Below, in pieces: positions 8,916 to 20,434 of a stretch of 41,302 nucleotides of DNA. Positions within the stretch are counted from its first letter, which is position 1. Each line of letters starts with the position of its first letter. Source of the stretch: Fragilaria radians (Eukaryota; Bacillariophyta; Fragilariophyceae; Fragilariales; Fragilariaceae); contig CAAAJI010000144.1 of NCBI GenBank assembly GCA_900642245.1, positions 96,413-137,714 of the forward strand. The letters are read 5' to 3'. The notes beneath the pieces were generated by a model. That model saw only the letters and a program-made list of their open reading frames with translations, made no database searches and was not told the DNA's origin. The position numbers and the translations under genes were made by a program.

Positions 8916-11900
8916 CAAGAAAGGTGATGTTATATATATGTCTTTTCATTTTGCCAAAGAGATGATGAAATTTTGTTTTTGACACTATGGACTTTTTTCA
9001 ACAGACGTTTCTGTTTTCCATTGCCAACTTTCTGCTTTTGTTGGCTGTCTCTTCCTTGAGGAGAGAGAGGACTCTCATACTTTTTTGTTGCACACTTGGT
9101 TGTTTTTCCCTCAACACCATTTACCCAAGAAATGACCTTGAGGTGACATCCAAGGTGGAGGAACTTCTTCCAGAGCTCATGTTCTCTACTTTTATACTTA
9201 CATAAATATCTGCATGCAGCATCAAATTTTCAGATTCATGCAGAAATATATGGATGCCATCAAAGCATGAGAAAAGCTGGGAATGAAATACGTTTCTGCA
9301 AACTGCAAATGAAATTTGCAAAGCAGAAATGAGAAAGTACAGAATTGTGTCTCAGTGATTGATGGGAATCATCTTCAGAAACAAACACTATCAAAGAATG
9401 AGGACAAAAATATGCAGTCCTATTTTTTCAGGTCATTATCAAACTTATGGGGTGAATGTGCAAACCGTGTGAAATCACCATTGTCAATTTACTTTCATTG
9501 GTATTGCAGGGTCTTGAGTTTTGGTTGATTATTGAAATGTGTTGCGTATCAAAACTGATTCAGAAATTATCTTGTCTATATTGTATGATTGGTGATTGTG
9601 CGTACAGTTTGACAGAACATCTTGTTCCAATCTATCCTTGCCAGTACTCCCAGCACAAGCATTGTGTGCAAGTCCCGCACAAATTCAGAAGCCCGGGTAT
9701 GTTACTGCAGTCTTATAGTCAATTCTAAACTTACAATCACTTACTGTCAGAAATTCATCAATTACCGTATTCGCGATGGTTTGGATTCGAGTCCTATATT
9801 ATGTAGGATCCTTTTGGTAAATGGGACTATTTATTTAGTTTTATTCGTTAAAGATACTCTTCGTCGCCATTTTTTTCAGTTGCTTTTATCAAGGATATAT
9901 AAAATTTGCTAAACAAGATCATGGATTGTTAAATCTTTGGTATGTCAGAGAAATGAAGCTATGCGTTAGAATATCTTTGGCACATCTTAACGTTGAGAAA
10001 AGAGTTCGCAACGGTAGATATAGCGATCTTTTTATCGCTAAGATAGAAAGTAGTAAATTAAATTATAGCCTCACAATTTACGCAAAATAATACATTTCTT
10101 TTAGAACAATTTTATCCTTCCAAGTTTCAGTGCATTCAATGAAATATTCAAAGGGATAATTACGAAAAGTGACTTCGCTCTACATGTCACAAGTTAAAAA
10201 CTCCAAGCTCAATACTTTGTATCAAATTTATCTTTAACTAGCAATTAGATAGACAAGACTTAATTGCTTGAAAGGATTTTCTAAGCATTATTATCATCAT
10301 GCTTACACCAACACTATTTTCGAGCAAAAGTTGATGGAGTGAAAAGTCCAAAAATCGTACCATCCCAATAGGCAATATCATTGAAGGAATAGAAAAGTGG
10401 CTAGAAGAACATATAGGAAGAACTGAAAACAAACACCTCAATTTTTGTAGATTAAAAAATTGATTGCCATATATCTAGTTTACAAAGATACAAGGGGAGC
10501 GAAGAAAAAAAGATAGGTTAGAAAAATGAAAAAATTAGCAAATTTTATAGATTAAAAAATGATTGCCATGCATATCTAGTTTACAAAGATGCTAGGGAGC
10601 AAAGTTGCAAATGTAGGAAAAAAACATAAAAATTAGATTAATTAGTCAAATCTAAATTTAAGGATTGTCACTGAAATAGAAACATCGAATGATTTACATG
10701 CCACTGAGATTCAATTATCGCATACTCAATTACTCATAAAGATTTAGTTGATCTCCTCAAGACGTAATTTATTGAAATGTAAGAATTCATCAAGAATCCA
10801 GGAAACGTCAAAAAGTCTAAGTAGTGATCCCATTAGGGATCAGCAACGGAATTTGAATTAGCATGCATCCCAACAAGTAGAATCTCCATTTTATGTTTAA
10901 TCTGAATGTTTTCATCCAAAAAAACAAAAATCCTGTAAACTGTTAGTTTGAATCATCGTTCTTTACTGAATGCTCCATTGCGCAACGTGATGTTGAAGAG
11001 ATAATGATTTGTTTGAATGCATAGCCGTTTTTAATCAATGTGAATTCCATACATTTTCCTCATTAAGATTTAGCTTAAAACATTCAGATATGAGCATTCA
11101 TCAACCTATAAATTAATATGCTAAGAGGCTATAATGTGAAGTCGAATACTAGTACTGCAAGTAAGTATCAAAAATAATGATATTTGAGAAAGTGATGCAA
11201 ATGTATGAAAAACAGTAAGATTTAGCTAGCTGTTCATCGTTTGCCTGCACTCAACATGTGCCAGTAAACGAAAAGAAGGTGTAATGCACTTTTTTTAATC
11301 TTGTTACATCGCAAGTTTAAACGTAACATCAGAAACAAGGTTCATTAGGTATCAAATAGTAATGTAGATCGTATTTTTTTAAGGCGAATTATCAGTAGAG
11401 AGCAGTCATGAGTTAGCCTTGATCCATTTATGTATTTTATTTACTTATGTCTCTATAGAATCCACTAATCAATACCCATTTGTCAGCTTTACCTGGATTC
11501 TTATTGTAGTTTTCTTTTTTTCCCTAAAAAATTATACTATAAGGTTATCAACTATTTATTTCCATGTTCAAACATTGGGTTTTGGAATTTTTTTTGAGCG
11601 TATTAGGGCGAAGTAGTAAGGCTGCACAGCCTCATTATAAAGTTGTATCAATGTTCAAGTGGAGAGTCGATTTCTCTTTTAATCACTATTCTTGCCAATC
11701 TTTCATTATCTCCTAGAATCACTAGATTTTTTGGAATTAAAAGAATTGAAGCTCCTAATGGACACTTATTGTATTTGCTATAAATATTGTTCTTCAAATT
11801 ATCCTGTACGTATCAAATAGTACATCACTTTGATTGACGTTAACGTCCACTTGCCTCTAATATGATTGCTCGATTCATGATAGATCAGTTAATCTGAATG

Positions 11901-12514
11901 AGTGCAGTAATGCCCTTGACTTAGCAGGACATGGACATTAAAACGATATGAATTGTATGCTTGTAGCAATATTTGATACATTTAGGCGTGTACCCGTGCA
12001 AAATAATATATCATTACCTTTTCCTTTCCATCCTAGTAATATGACGTGGTCGAAGTAAAAAGAATGATGCAAATGACAAGGCTTATATGCTGGATCCTCA
12101 AATGCACAGCTTTGTTATCATTCTTGTTATGATGACTTGAAACTCCTGTAAGTTTTGTTGTTTCTGCCGTAAGACATTGGTAGACTTTAAAATAGGTCAT
12201 TGAGTAAAAAAGTTGTAACAAAGTGCCAGTTACGGAAAAATCAAAATTACATTTTGGAAAAAAATTCGAAGCATTGCATCGTTTTTTGTATTGTCACTAG
12301 CTACTAAATATCGACGGCCAAAGTATTCAGTGTTGTACGGGGGTTAGTCGGGGTCAGTATTGGTTAGTGGTCACATTTTTGGAGTCGTAGTGGTAATTCA
12401 ATATATTTTCTTTTTAACAACCTTTCTCTTTGGTGGATTGGATTCCATTCAATTTTGCATTGGATTGTGGATTGATTCACAATTCTTTCGTAATACTAAC
12501 ATTCTGAAGTTGTA
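8916..12514. other. Long AT-rich interval without a supported gene
   Basis: Frames of 60-96 codons occur (for example 8987-9205 with a hydrophobic start, 9456-9728, 9622-9912, 11419-11616), but they overlap in different frames and match no family I know. 9940-10120 loosely resembles 29730-29910, so a dispersed decayed repeat is possible. A direct repeat lies at 10441-10600. The last ~200 bases should include the promoter of the 12569 gene. Confidence 0.45.
10441..10600. repeat. Direct repeat, two ~60-bp units 100 bp apart
   Basis: 10441-10500 and 10541-10600 share tagattaaaaaat, gattgccat, atatctagtttacaaagat and gggagc in the same order and orientation. The 40 bp between them is purine-rich and unique. 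Confidence 0.8.
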
Positions 12515-12568
12515 AGAAAGTGAGAGAGACAGAAAGAGAGAGACAGAGACAACGAGAGAGAGAGAAGG
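12515..12568 (+). promoter_or_regulatory. GA-rich purine leader before the large gene
   Basis: A nearly pure purine tract (repeated gagaga and acaga units) ends immediately at the start codon of the 12569 gene. It is probably 5' UTR. Polypurine leaders of this sort can act in promoter opening or translation, but no role is shown here. Confidence 0.4.
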
Positions 12569-15500
12569 ATGAAAAAGTTTATAACCAGCGCGGCATTGAA
12601 AGAACTAGTTCCAAAGGGCAGTAGCAGTATGGGTATAAGTAGTGGTATGAGTGGTATGGTGGGTGAAAAAGTGAAACATGGCAATGATAACAACGACGAT
12701 ACGGATGTCATGCTATTGGGTATACATAGTAGTACTGCTGGAAGTGATGATTACATGGATGGTGGATTAGAGGATTCCTTAGCCTTTGGTCATATGAGGA
12801 TTCATAAGGACGGGACAGTCATGACAGATGATGATATACGAGAATTGCGTCAACGTCAGGGCTATTGTTTGACATGTCCTGGTGATCCTGTCAAATTATT
12901 CGCTATTAAACGATCCAGAATGAATCCTCTCTATCAAAAAAAGGAACCGATACAAGTTAATAATCAATCCTACAATGGAGTATGTTTAAAATGTAATCCA
13001 CCAATCAGCCATCATCATCATCACAGTTCATCAACATCAACCAATACAATGAATACGTCTGCCTTGGGTTCTTCATCATCCTTCTCCAACCATAATAACA
13101 ACAGCAACAACAGTCACAATACAAGACGATCCAGTCTTACCCTACCATTATCCATGACTTTTGATATGATGCCAGGTACAGTACACTCGTTACATTTAGA
13201 GGAGAACAACAAAAAAGCAAACAATAACAACAATAATGCCACAGCCAATAAAGGATTTCAAGCCAAACGTGGAAATTCATTTACAGGAAATTCTTCTCTC
13301 AGTATCGGTCATGATTTGTTAATGGGAAGTAATTCAGATCATAGTATGACTGCATCTAGAATACTCCCATCCTCCTCCTCTCATGCCACTATGAACATCA
13401 GTCCAACTCCTACTAAACTCATGACATCGACATCGGATCAATTCGTCGCCATCCCCTCTACAACAACTACCACTCCTATGTCATCCAGTCTCGTTCAGAA
13501 CTCATCTTCACCCAATGATAGTTTTAAGCTACCATCATCCTCATCATTAACATCATCCTCTCGTATCATTTCACGACAAAAATCATTCACACCACCTCCT
13601 CCAACCTCATCAACATCATTGTTATCACTACCTACCAATAATAATCCTATACCTAAAAGCCATCACCATGCTACCTTGCATCGTCGGAGTAATTCGGAAG
13701 AATCCTATCTTTCACCAACTACCTTGACAACTGGAGTACTACCCAAGTCACTCGCGATACTACCGCCACCATCACTCTCTGACAGTGTACGTGCACTCAT
13801 GGCAACACGAAAATCAGCAAAAGTATTACGACGATCCAAATCAAGTGATCGAGATGATATTCTAAAGACCAGCAACACAGCAGCATCTGCAACATCACCA
13901 GAAACAGCAGCAGCACCAATCATTAGAGACAATCACAATTATCGACGATCTTATTCAGGAGACGGTTTGGAATTAATGCCAACATCCATCTCTTCGTCGA
14001 CTCCACGGCTCGCAATTCCGGGACGATCTACATGGGATGACGAATTTATGATTCATTCTCCATTTGAAAAATCTCCAAATGCCATCACTGCCGCTACCAA
14101 CACCTTACATAACGACACTACCAAGGAGAATGGCAATAGCGGAGGTGATAACGAGGAAGATGAATCCTCCTCAAAACTTAAATCTACATGGGCAGATTTA
14201 GCAGCATTTGCAAAATCATTGCAACAACGTCGTAGCATCACAGCTGCAGCTGCAGCATCAGTTGCAGCATCCACCATGGAGGAAGTCGATTCGGATGGTT
14301 TTTTAAATACAACTACACATACTATATCAGTAGACAACAATACAGATAACAACAGCAACAAGAAAAGCGTCTTATCCAACCCTACGACACAATTAATCGA
14401 TGATGGAACAGCGGTTGATGCATTGACCTTTCAAGATTCTTTCTTGAACATGGATTCTCTTTCTGTTCATGAGGCAATAAAATCAATTTCAGCAGGAGGG
14501 TCAGGAGCCATAGCCACGACCACCAACATCATCACTCCAACAATAATTCCTTCCGAAACGAATATCCCTACCACGACAAGCAACCAAAATCTAGGAGATG
14601 TTTCCAATTCATCTTTGTTTCCTCTATTCCAACAAATGGACCATCGAATATCAAACTTGAATCAAAAAGTGGATACAATATTACAACAACAGACATTATT
14701 GCTACAACAATCTGTAACAATACTTCAATTATTGGGACAATCATCTACGTTGACAACAGAAATTCCAAAACAATTGGAACAGCATCAAGATCATGATACC
14801 AAGAAAACTGCTTTGACGACTGCTGCTGCAATGTCGAATGATGATAAAGCATCGTCTTTGTCGCCTGTCACAAAAGGCTTGGATAGTACAACTAAGACAA
14901 CAGTACATAATTTTTTTCCTGATTCCTTTGAATCCATGCAATATTTCACCCCCACAGACACTGAGGCAATCTTTGATGACAAGATCCTGACGGCAAACGA
15001 GGAATTACCCACAGCAGAATCAAAAACTGAAATTGACACAAAGAACAACATGGATGATGAACTTGAAGCGGGTTGGCCTCCTCACTCTGTCAATGAAATT
15101 CACAATGCGATGATGTCTACTCCAGCAGCTACCGCACCTGTATCAGATATGACCCTAACTACTACACTTCAACGCAGCACGAGTAGTTCACGTCCTGAAC
15201 TTCGTCGTGAGGGATGTTGTACGCCTTCCACTTTTCTTGATTTATCCTCTCCTCATGAAACTCGGTTGGAAGTTTCTGCCATTAGCCGACGCTTAAGTCG
15301 TCGCAGGCTTTCCAAGGAACCAGAACTATTAGTTGAATGCCCCGAAGACGTAGCAAATGAAGTGGAAGGTAAAATTGCAAAGAATATTTCGTCTTCAAGT
15401 CCTATTCTAGATCAACAGGCACCAGAGACGATGAAGACAAATCCTTTTACAAAACAAGATACAACTCTTAAGGATGATGACTTTTGGTCGACGGAATTTG

Positions 15501-17155
15501 AGTCAAAAGAAGAAATATTTCATGATTACATCATCGATACAAATAATGATACAATCTATGCCTCCGACATCACCGAAGCAACAAAATTGAAGCTCACAAT
15601 GGCTCCTCTGGCATCTCGCCAGAAATCTACATCAACCACCGCAACCCTGATTGAAGTCAAAGCCACGGAATCTCCGTTAGAAGATTCTGCCATCACCCGA
15701 CGTATTAGCCGTCGACGATTATCCAAGGAGTCATCTCTTAAACGCCTAGATATTTCCTCTGGTCTAATTTCTGACGAAGAAATGGCAACGAATAAAACGA
15801 CCTCCTCCTCCAGCGAAGCAAACACAGAAATCAATGGTTGGCCAGCAACCTTTGATGAAATAGCTAAAGACACATTCCATGAGTATGAAATCCCTACTAA
15901 GGATGACTCCATTGACACTGCAATTGCCTCCTCAAATATTCCACAACCTGCGATTGTGGTAGCAAGTGAACCCCGCCGCCGTAAAAGTAGTTCCCATCCT
16001 GACCTCCTAGGCGATGCCATGTTAGTTGCTTCCATGGATGAATTATCTCAAAATCGTCCATTGGGAGAAAATGACCCTACCCATGTCAAACCAAGCCGGC
16101 GCATTTTAAATCGAAAACACTCTAAGGTTGAGGGAGACAAAGAACAAGTATTTACTGTGGAAACTACCAAATCCACATCAAAGTCGATGTCGACAAAAGC
16201 AATGACTGCTGAAACTGAATCAGGCATCAGTCGTCAATCGTCCAAGAACCCTCCTACTCGCATGGAATCAGTCAAGCGTGCATCTGAGATGGAGGAATTC
16301 GATGAGATAGTCTATCGTTCATCAAGCAAACGTGTAATTAGTCGTGGATCACGTAGCGATTCTCCCACTCTCTTGGAAACGAATTCAGAAAAAAATCAAA
16401 AAGATGGAACAAAAGATGATGACGGTTTGGCTCTTTCGACTCCATTACATTCGGATGATTCATTGGCAAAGAATGATACAAATAATCTTCTACAACAGGA
16501 AGGTTACTCGTTACCGTCAGATAGCATTTCCATAGTTCCAAAGTCAGCAAAAACTGGAGAGGCAACAAAAATTGGCAACAAGATACGATCACAAAAAGGT
16601 ACATCATTGCTAAAATCTGATGAAATCATAGCAATTCAAGAAGACAAAAGTACCACCATACCTGTTTCCAAGAAAACACCGTATTCTTCTTCCCTGTCTA
16701 TCCGACGGGACAGTTCGTTATCTGCTGGTAGTGGTAGTAATACAAGTGAGGGAGATGACCCATCCTTGGTGATACATGAATGTTGCCCAGAAGAGGAAGA
16801 AAAGAAGAAGAAAAAGAAGAAGAGCAGCAAGAATAGTAGCAATAGCAACAAAATTGATTCTCAGTCATCAGCAGACTCATCAGCAACTTCTGCAGAGAGC
16901 AAGGATGCAAATGGGCAATCAACAATTCCTACTGTTCCCTCTCTACCTCACCCTTCTACAATTAGCAACAATGGTGACACTGGTATTCTAGATTCCAATG
17001 CAAAACATGTTGATAAGAATAGTAAGAAAAAGAAGAAGGAAAAAAAGAAATCATCTCGTCGAAGTAGTGATACATCATCTCGTGATGATGATGATGAAGA
17101 TGGTCTGAACTCACAATCTGGAAAAGAAGTTGGTGTCGCTACTGTTTCATCATGA
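12569..17155 (+). CDS. Large low-complexity protein (1528 aa) with CxxC-x35-CxxC module and three W/SRRxxxRxSK repeats
   Basis: One uninterrupted frame begins at the first ATG after a GA-rich leader. Residues 88-143 form a cysteine module, C100-x2-C103 then C139-x2-C142, with GYCLTCPGDPVKLFAIKRS and GVCLKC. This type of module occurs at the N-terminus of many diatom proteins and looks zinc-binding, but its function is not known. Residues ~145-680 are Ser/Thr/Asn-rich with His and Asn runs. Residues ~683-727 (LFPLFQQMDHRISNLNQKVD...) form a short coiled coil. Three divergent modules begin at W836, W973 and W1091. Each has an EI/F-H segment followed 75-90 residues later by a basic SRRxxxR(R/K)xSK motif, a likely target of basophilic kinases. 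The C-terminus (from ~1405) has acidic-to-poly-Lys blocks typical of nuclear or nucleolar tails. No enzyme domain is visible. Its intactness amid decayed neighbours suggests a real gene; its role is unknown. Confidence 0.88.
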   Translation: MKKFITSAALKELVPKGSSSMGISSGMSGMVGEKVKHGNDNNDDTDVMLLGIHSSTAGSDDYMDGGLEDSLAFGHMRIHKDGTVMTDDDIRELRQRQGYCLTCPGDPVKLFAIKRSRMNPLYQKKEPIQVNNQSYNGVCLKCNPPISHHHHHSSSTSTNTMNTSALGSSSSFSNHNNNSNNSHNTRRSSLTLPLSMTFDMMPGTVHSLHLEENNKKANNNNNNATANKGFQAKRGNSFTGNSSLSIGHDLLMGSNSDHSMTASRILPSSSSHATMNISPTPTKLMTSTSDQFVAIPSTTTTTPMSSSLVQNSSSPNDSFKLPSSSSLTSSSRIISRQKSFTPPPPTSSTSLLSLPTNNNPIPKSHHHATLHRRSNSEESYLSPTTLTTGVLPKSLAILPPPSLSDSVRALMATRKSAKVLRRSKSSDRDDILKTSNTAASATSPETAAAPIIRDNHNYRRSYSGDGLELMPTSISSSTPRLAIPGRSTWDDEFMIHSPFEKSPNAITAATNTLHNDTTKENGNSGGDNEEDESSSKLKSTWADLAAFAKSLQQRRSITAAAAASVAASTMEEVDSDGFLNTTTHTISVDNNTDNNSNKKSVLSNPTTQLIDDGTAVDALTFQDSFLNMDSLSVHEAIKSISAGGSGAIATTTNIITPTIIPSETNIPTTTSNQNLGDVSNSSLFPLFQQMDHRISNLNQKVDTILQQQTLLLQQSVTILQLLGQSSTLTTEIPKQLEQHQDHDTKKTALTTAAAMSNDDKASSLSPVTKGLDSTTKTTVHNFFPDSFESMQYFTPTDTEAIFDDKILTANEELPTAESKTEIDTKNNMDDELEAGWPPHSVNEIHNAMMSTPAATAPVSDMTLTTTLQRSTSSSRPELRREGCCTPSTFLDLSSPHETRLEVSAISRRLSRRRLSKEPELLVECPEDVANEVEGKIAKNISSSSPILDQQAPETMKTNPFTKQDTTLKDDDFWSTEFESKEEIFHDYIIDTNNDTIYASDITEATKLKLTMAPLASRQKSTSTTATLIEVKATESPLEDSAITRRISRRRLSKESSLKRLDISSGLISDEEMATNKTTSSSSEANTEINGWPATFDEIAKDTFHEYEIPTKDDSIDTAIASSNIPQPAIVVASEPRRRKSSSHPDLLGDAMLVASMDELSQNRPLGENDPTHVKPSRRILNRKHSKVEGDKEQVFTVETTKSTSKSMSTKAMTAETESGISRQSSKNPPTRMESVKRASEMEEFDEIVYRSSSKRVISRGSRSDSPTLLETNSEKNQKDGTKDDDGLALSTPLHSDDSLAKNDTNNLLQQEGYSLPSDSISIVPKSAKTGEATKIGNKIRSQKGTSLLKSDEIIAIQEDKSTTIPVSKKTPYSSSLSIRRDSSLSAGSGSNTSEGDDPSLVIHECCPEEEEKKKKKKKSSKNSSNSNKIDSQSSADSSATSAESKDANGQSTIPTVPSLPHPSTISNNGDTGILDSNAKHVDKNSKKKKKEKKKSSRRSSDTSSRDDDDEDGLNSQSGKEVGVATVSS

Positions 17156-17989
17156 CATATCCACAAATTCTCCTCCAATTATTACTTCATGAAATTTGTT
17201 TCAGGAGTATAACTTTCCACACAACAATGGCTAAAAAGTATTGATATTCAGATGAAATCATGCATAATACTCAATTAACACTGATTCTATCTTTCTCTAA
17301 AAGCAATAAAGCCAGCATAATAAATAGATTGTAATTCATTACCACTTTTATAAAATGATTAAAACTAGTTAATTTTCATTCGTTTCCTTGCATGAAACAT
17401 AGGAACTAGAGTTTCTGAAGATCATGCTGTGCTCTGCCATTACCTAAAATTATAATGACTCAAAGTGTTTACAGAAATCAAAAAAGTTATCGCATAGAAA
17501 GAGCAAAAGTCTGAGATAGTATAAATGTGATGTTGTAACCATGCAGTTATGTCCAAGGGGTTAAAGCAAATGCAGCTTTCCAAAAACCTCCCTCACCCTT
17601 AAAAACATCAATGCCAAGTATTTCCATCCAAAGACTCAATGACTTCATAGTGATTCAATGCTCAGTTAGCTCTGTAGTAATTCTTGCTGACTGATATCCT
17701 AGACTTATTATACACCGGAATTCTCCCTATCTCACTATAAGGAACTTGTTAAAAAAATTAGTATGCTGATAATGCAATAATTGTAGGGATAGATGAGGCA
17801 ATGAAAGAGGCCATACAAAAACACCATAAGATATGAAAAAATTCCAAATATTGAAATAGATATCAAAGCGAATACTTTGAATGAGAAGGATTTAGAAATG
17901 ATGAACAGATTTATATATGCCAAGAACATCCCTTAAGTACAAGCTGTTCATTTTCTATGAAAGAATTATATTAAGCCTTTGATTTCAAA
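17156..17989. other. 3' flank of the large gene; no gene seen
   Basis: AT-rich DNA with no supported frame. Candidate poly(A) signals (aataaa at 17306 and nearby) are present but not specific. Confidence 0.45.
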
Positions 17990-18680
17990 GCTGTCAATGA
18001 ACCACTCTGATCATATGATGTGAGATAGATCCAATATTTTCAATTTCGTCATAGATCCTAGTGCTGCTTTTGGATAGTTCCAGATAAATCATTGAAATTT
18101 AAATCCAATTCTGTCAATTAAGTCAATGTTCCAAATGTATCTGGAAACTTTTCAATTGATGTTGCGACAAATCAAAAAATATCAACTTAGTCAATTATTC
18201 TAATGAATCTGGAATAGGTCCAGTCGATTCATTGTAACCCAACATTATCAATTAAGTCAATGATCCGATTGGAGCTGGAATAGTTCCAATCAATTGATTG
18301 TTTAACATATTCAATACTTTCAGTGTTATCAATGATTCAAGTGGAGCTAGAATAGTTTCATTCAATTGATTGCAATGCACATTCAATTACCTCAAGTTTG
18401 TTATTGATCTCATCCATGAAGTTCTAGTCAATTCATTATAAGCCAAACCCAATACTTTCAATTTTATCATTGATCCGAATGAAACTAGAATAGTTCCAGT
18501 TAATAGATTGGAAGACTTATTCAATAATGTCAAATTAATTAAGAAGCCCAAACCTGATGGAATAGTCCTCCGTAAACTCATTATTTGACAAATCCAATTT
18601 TGTCAGTTTTGTCAATGAGTTCATAGACGATGGAATTCTGCCACTAGTTTGTCAGGCAATCTTTGTATGAAGTGATTTTA
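17990..18680 (-). pseudogene. Decayed leucine-rich-repeat gene, block 1
   Basis: The minus strand carries many LRR units in shifting frames. Near 18660-18590 it reads SGRIPSSMNSLTKLTKLDLS then NNEFT. After a shift it reads TIPSGLGFLINLTLLN, LTGTILVSFGSMIKLKVLGL, and further down NQLIGTIPAPIGSLT and GPIPDSLE. The ~72-base spacing and the LxxLxLxxNxLxGxIP pattern are clear, but stops interrupt nearly every repeat. It is related to the gene at 3866-5142. No start, transmembrane helix or signal sequence remains. Confidence 0.8.
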
Positions 18681-19319
18681 CCTCTTGAACTTACGATGCT
18701 CAAAGATTTCAGAAACCTGATCAGTGTTCGAATTGGAATGCTAGAGTTCACAAAAAAAACTCGCACTGAAGCATTGCTCCAAGTCTAGAATGCCTAAATA
18801 TTTGAAGACAGCACAATTGTCAGACAATCTAATAAAAATTTGAGGAAGAAATTTGTAAAATTGGGATTTGCACAAAATGAAATAGAACCCTGTATATTAT
18901 GGGAAAAAGAAGGAGGTTCTCATTGATCAAGGGCGGAATAATAATTGGAGAGAAATAAAGATGGGAAGCCTCACAAAAGAGCAGAGCGAAGTTGTCAAAG
19001 TGAAAGTTCTGCGATTGAAAATTTCTCGGATGTCTAATCACAGAAATGTTGAGAGGTTTCAAGTTGACTCAAAACAGAATTGGTGAAAAATTGAGAAAGG
19101 AAAATAATTGCCTAAACCAAATTTCAGAACAGCCTCTGCACTGGGATATTTTGTAGCAAGACCCAAAAACAAAGAAAAAATGATCCATGAAAGAGAACAA
19201 AAAATGTTTTGCTCTGCAATTGAATGGTTGTTGTATCTGGTCAAATTATCAAGTCCAGATTAATATGGGGTCAGAGAAGTGTAAAAAGTCATGGATATAT
19301 AGTGATATATTGTCTATGT
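18681..19319. other. Interval between LRR block 1 and the CoDi fragment
   Basis: Short minus-strand frames (18829-19062, 19059-19244) show no recognisable motif. The interval may be the rest of an insertion carrying the CoDi fragment, but no LTR was found. Confidence 0.4.
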
Positions 19320-19830
19320 CTTCGCTGAATATTTCAAATGTAACTCAATTGCATCTTTGAAAGTCTTTGGAAACTTAATATCAAACTTATGAGTAGAATT
19401 TCAGTATTTGATTTTATCTTAAAAAACAAGGTGTTTGTGCTTCTTTGTAGTAAAAAGGACCCACTGTGCAAAACTGGGCAGTCCTGTAGGTCATGAGCAA
19501 TTGTGTTGTCAGGCAACTGAACTGGGAAGGGATTCTTTGCAATCTTGGATGGAATCCAATTTTTAGAACCATCCTTCCATTCCATACTAACCTTCCAGCC
19601 TCTAGATTTTGGTTTACGCTGGTGTTGACTATCACTAACTGCATCGATAGCTGCTTCTTCATTCAATGCCTTATTAGTGTAACAATGAGCAATAACACCT
19701 TTGTGCATAAAAGTGATAAGTTTCTTGATCATCAACCTGCACAAATAAGTCCTCAAATATTTGTTGTCGCAGGCACTTGCTTCCAATGCCCATCATGTTA
19801 CTCCACTTATGATAGCCCAAGAAATAAGAA
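19320..19830 (-). mobile_element. CoDi-like Copia pol fragment (integrase C-terminal, chromo-like region)
   Basis: The minus strand reads SRGWKVSMEWKDGSKNWIPS then KNPFPVQLPDNTIAHDLQD, matching the WKDGSxxWxxLKDLKExxPVQ segment between integrase and reverse transcriptase in diatom Copia-like polyproteins. Downstream, in another frame, HKFDIKFPKTFKDAIEL matches the following conserved stretch (HKxGIxxPKTVxEA). It is truncated at both sides and has at least one frame shift, so it is a relic. Confidence 0.75.
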
Positions 19831-20434
19831 TTAGATTGATATCTGCAAAACCTATTGAGGTAACAGAACTGTCACAAAGTTGCTTTGTCACCTACACATA
19901 CTCCCATCTTTATATCGTCTCCATAAGGTATTCTATTTCCTTGTTCAGATACTGATAAAAAGCATTTGGTGTAAGGGATTGCATCATTTGGCAAAGCATG
20001 TCTGAACTCTTTCTCAAATGTACAGAATTGGTGAGAGCAAATGAATTCCAAATTGAATTAATCAATTAATCCACATATGATAGTGTTAATTAAACTATAA
20101 ACTTTGATACTAGTAATTACTTTTTGGGGTCTAAATTTTCTTTTGTTTGTTAGACTTGACTCCTACCCTTTTTGTTAGTTATTGGGGTTTAATGACAAAA
20201 AGAAAAAAATTATCTTGATTCACTCTCATTCAACGTCAATTCATGGAGTATGGGTATGCAAGTAATCAAGTCACAAAACATGATGACAGAGAAAAGTCAA
20301 CAAGGTCAATAATCTACCAGGTAACTAGTTTTTATGACTGTACTTTTGGGTGTGGTATTATTTGTGACACAAGACAAGTTGCAGCAATCACAATGGATTT
20401 CAGAGTTATCAACATAAAGAATCAATGAAGAGGT
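19831..20434. other. No gene seen
   Basis: AT-rich DNA between the CoDi fragment and LRR block 2. The frame 20243-20428 has no supporting features. Confidence 0.4.

Noticed and set aside
8987..9205. 72-codon frame starting with a signal-like sequence (MDFFQQTFLFSIANFLLLLA)
   Set aside because: No continuation, no homology and no intron pattern that extends it; hydrophobic starts are common by chance in T-rich DNA.
11600..12514. Search for tRNA or snRNA genes in the gene desert
   Set aside because: No cloverleaf with matching A/B boxes or conserved snRNA segments could be recognised by eye; a tRNAscan-SE/Infernal run would be decisive.
13705..16607. Several long minus-strand frames opposite the large gene (for example 15556-16035)
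   Set aside because: Shadows of the plus-strand coding sequence; serine/threonine-rich codons read backwards stay open. No antisense start or domain.
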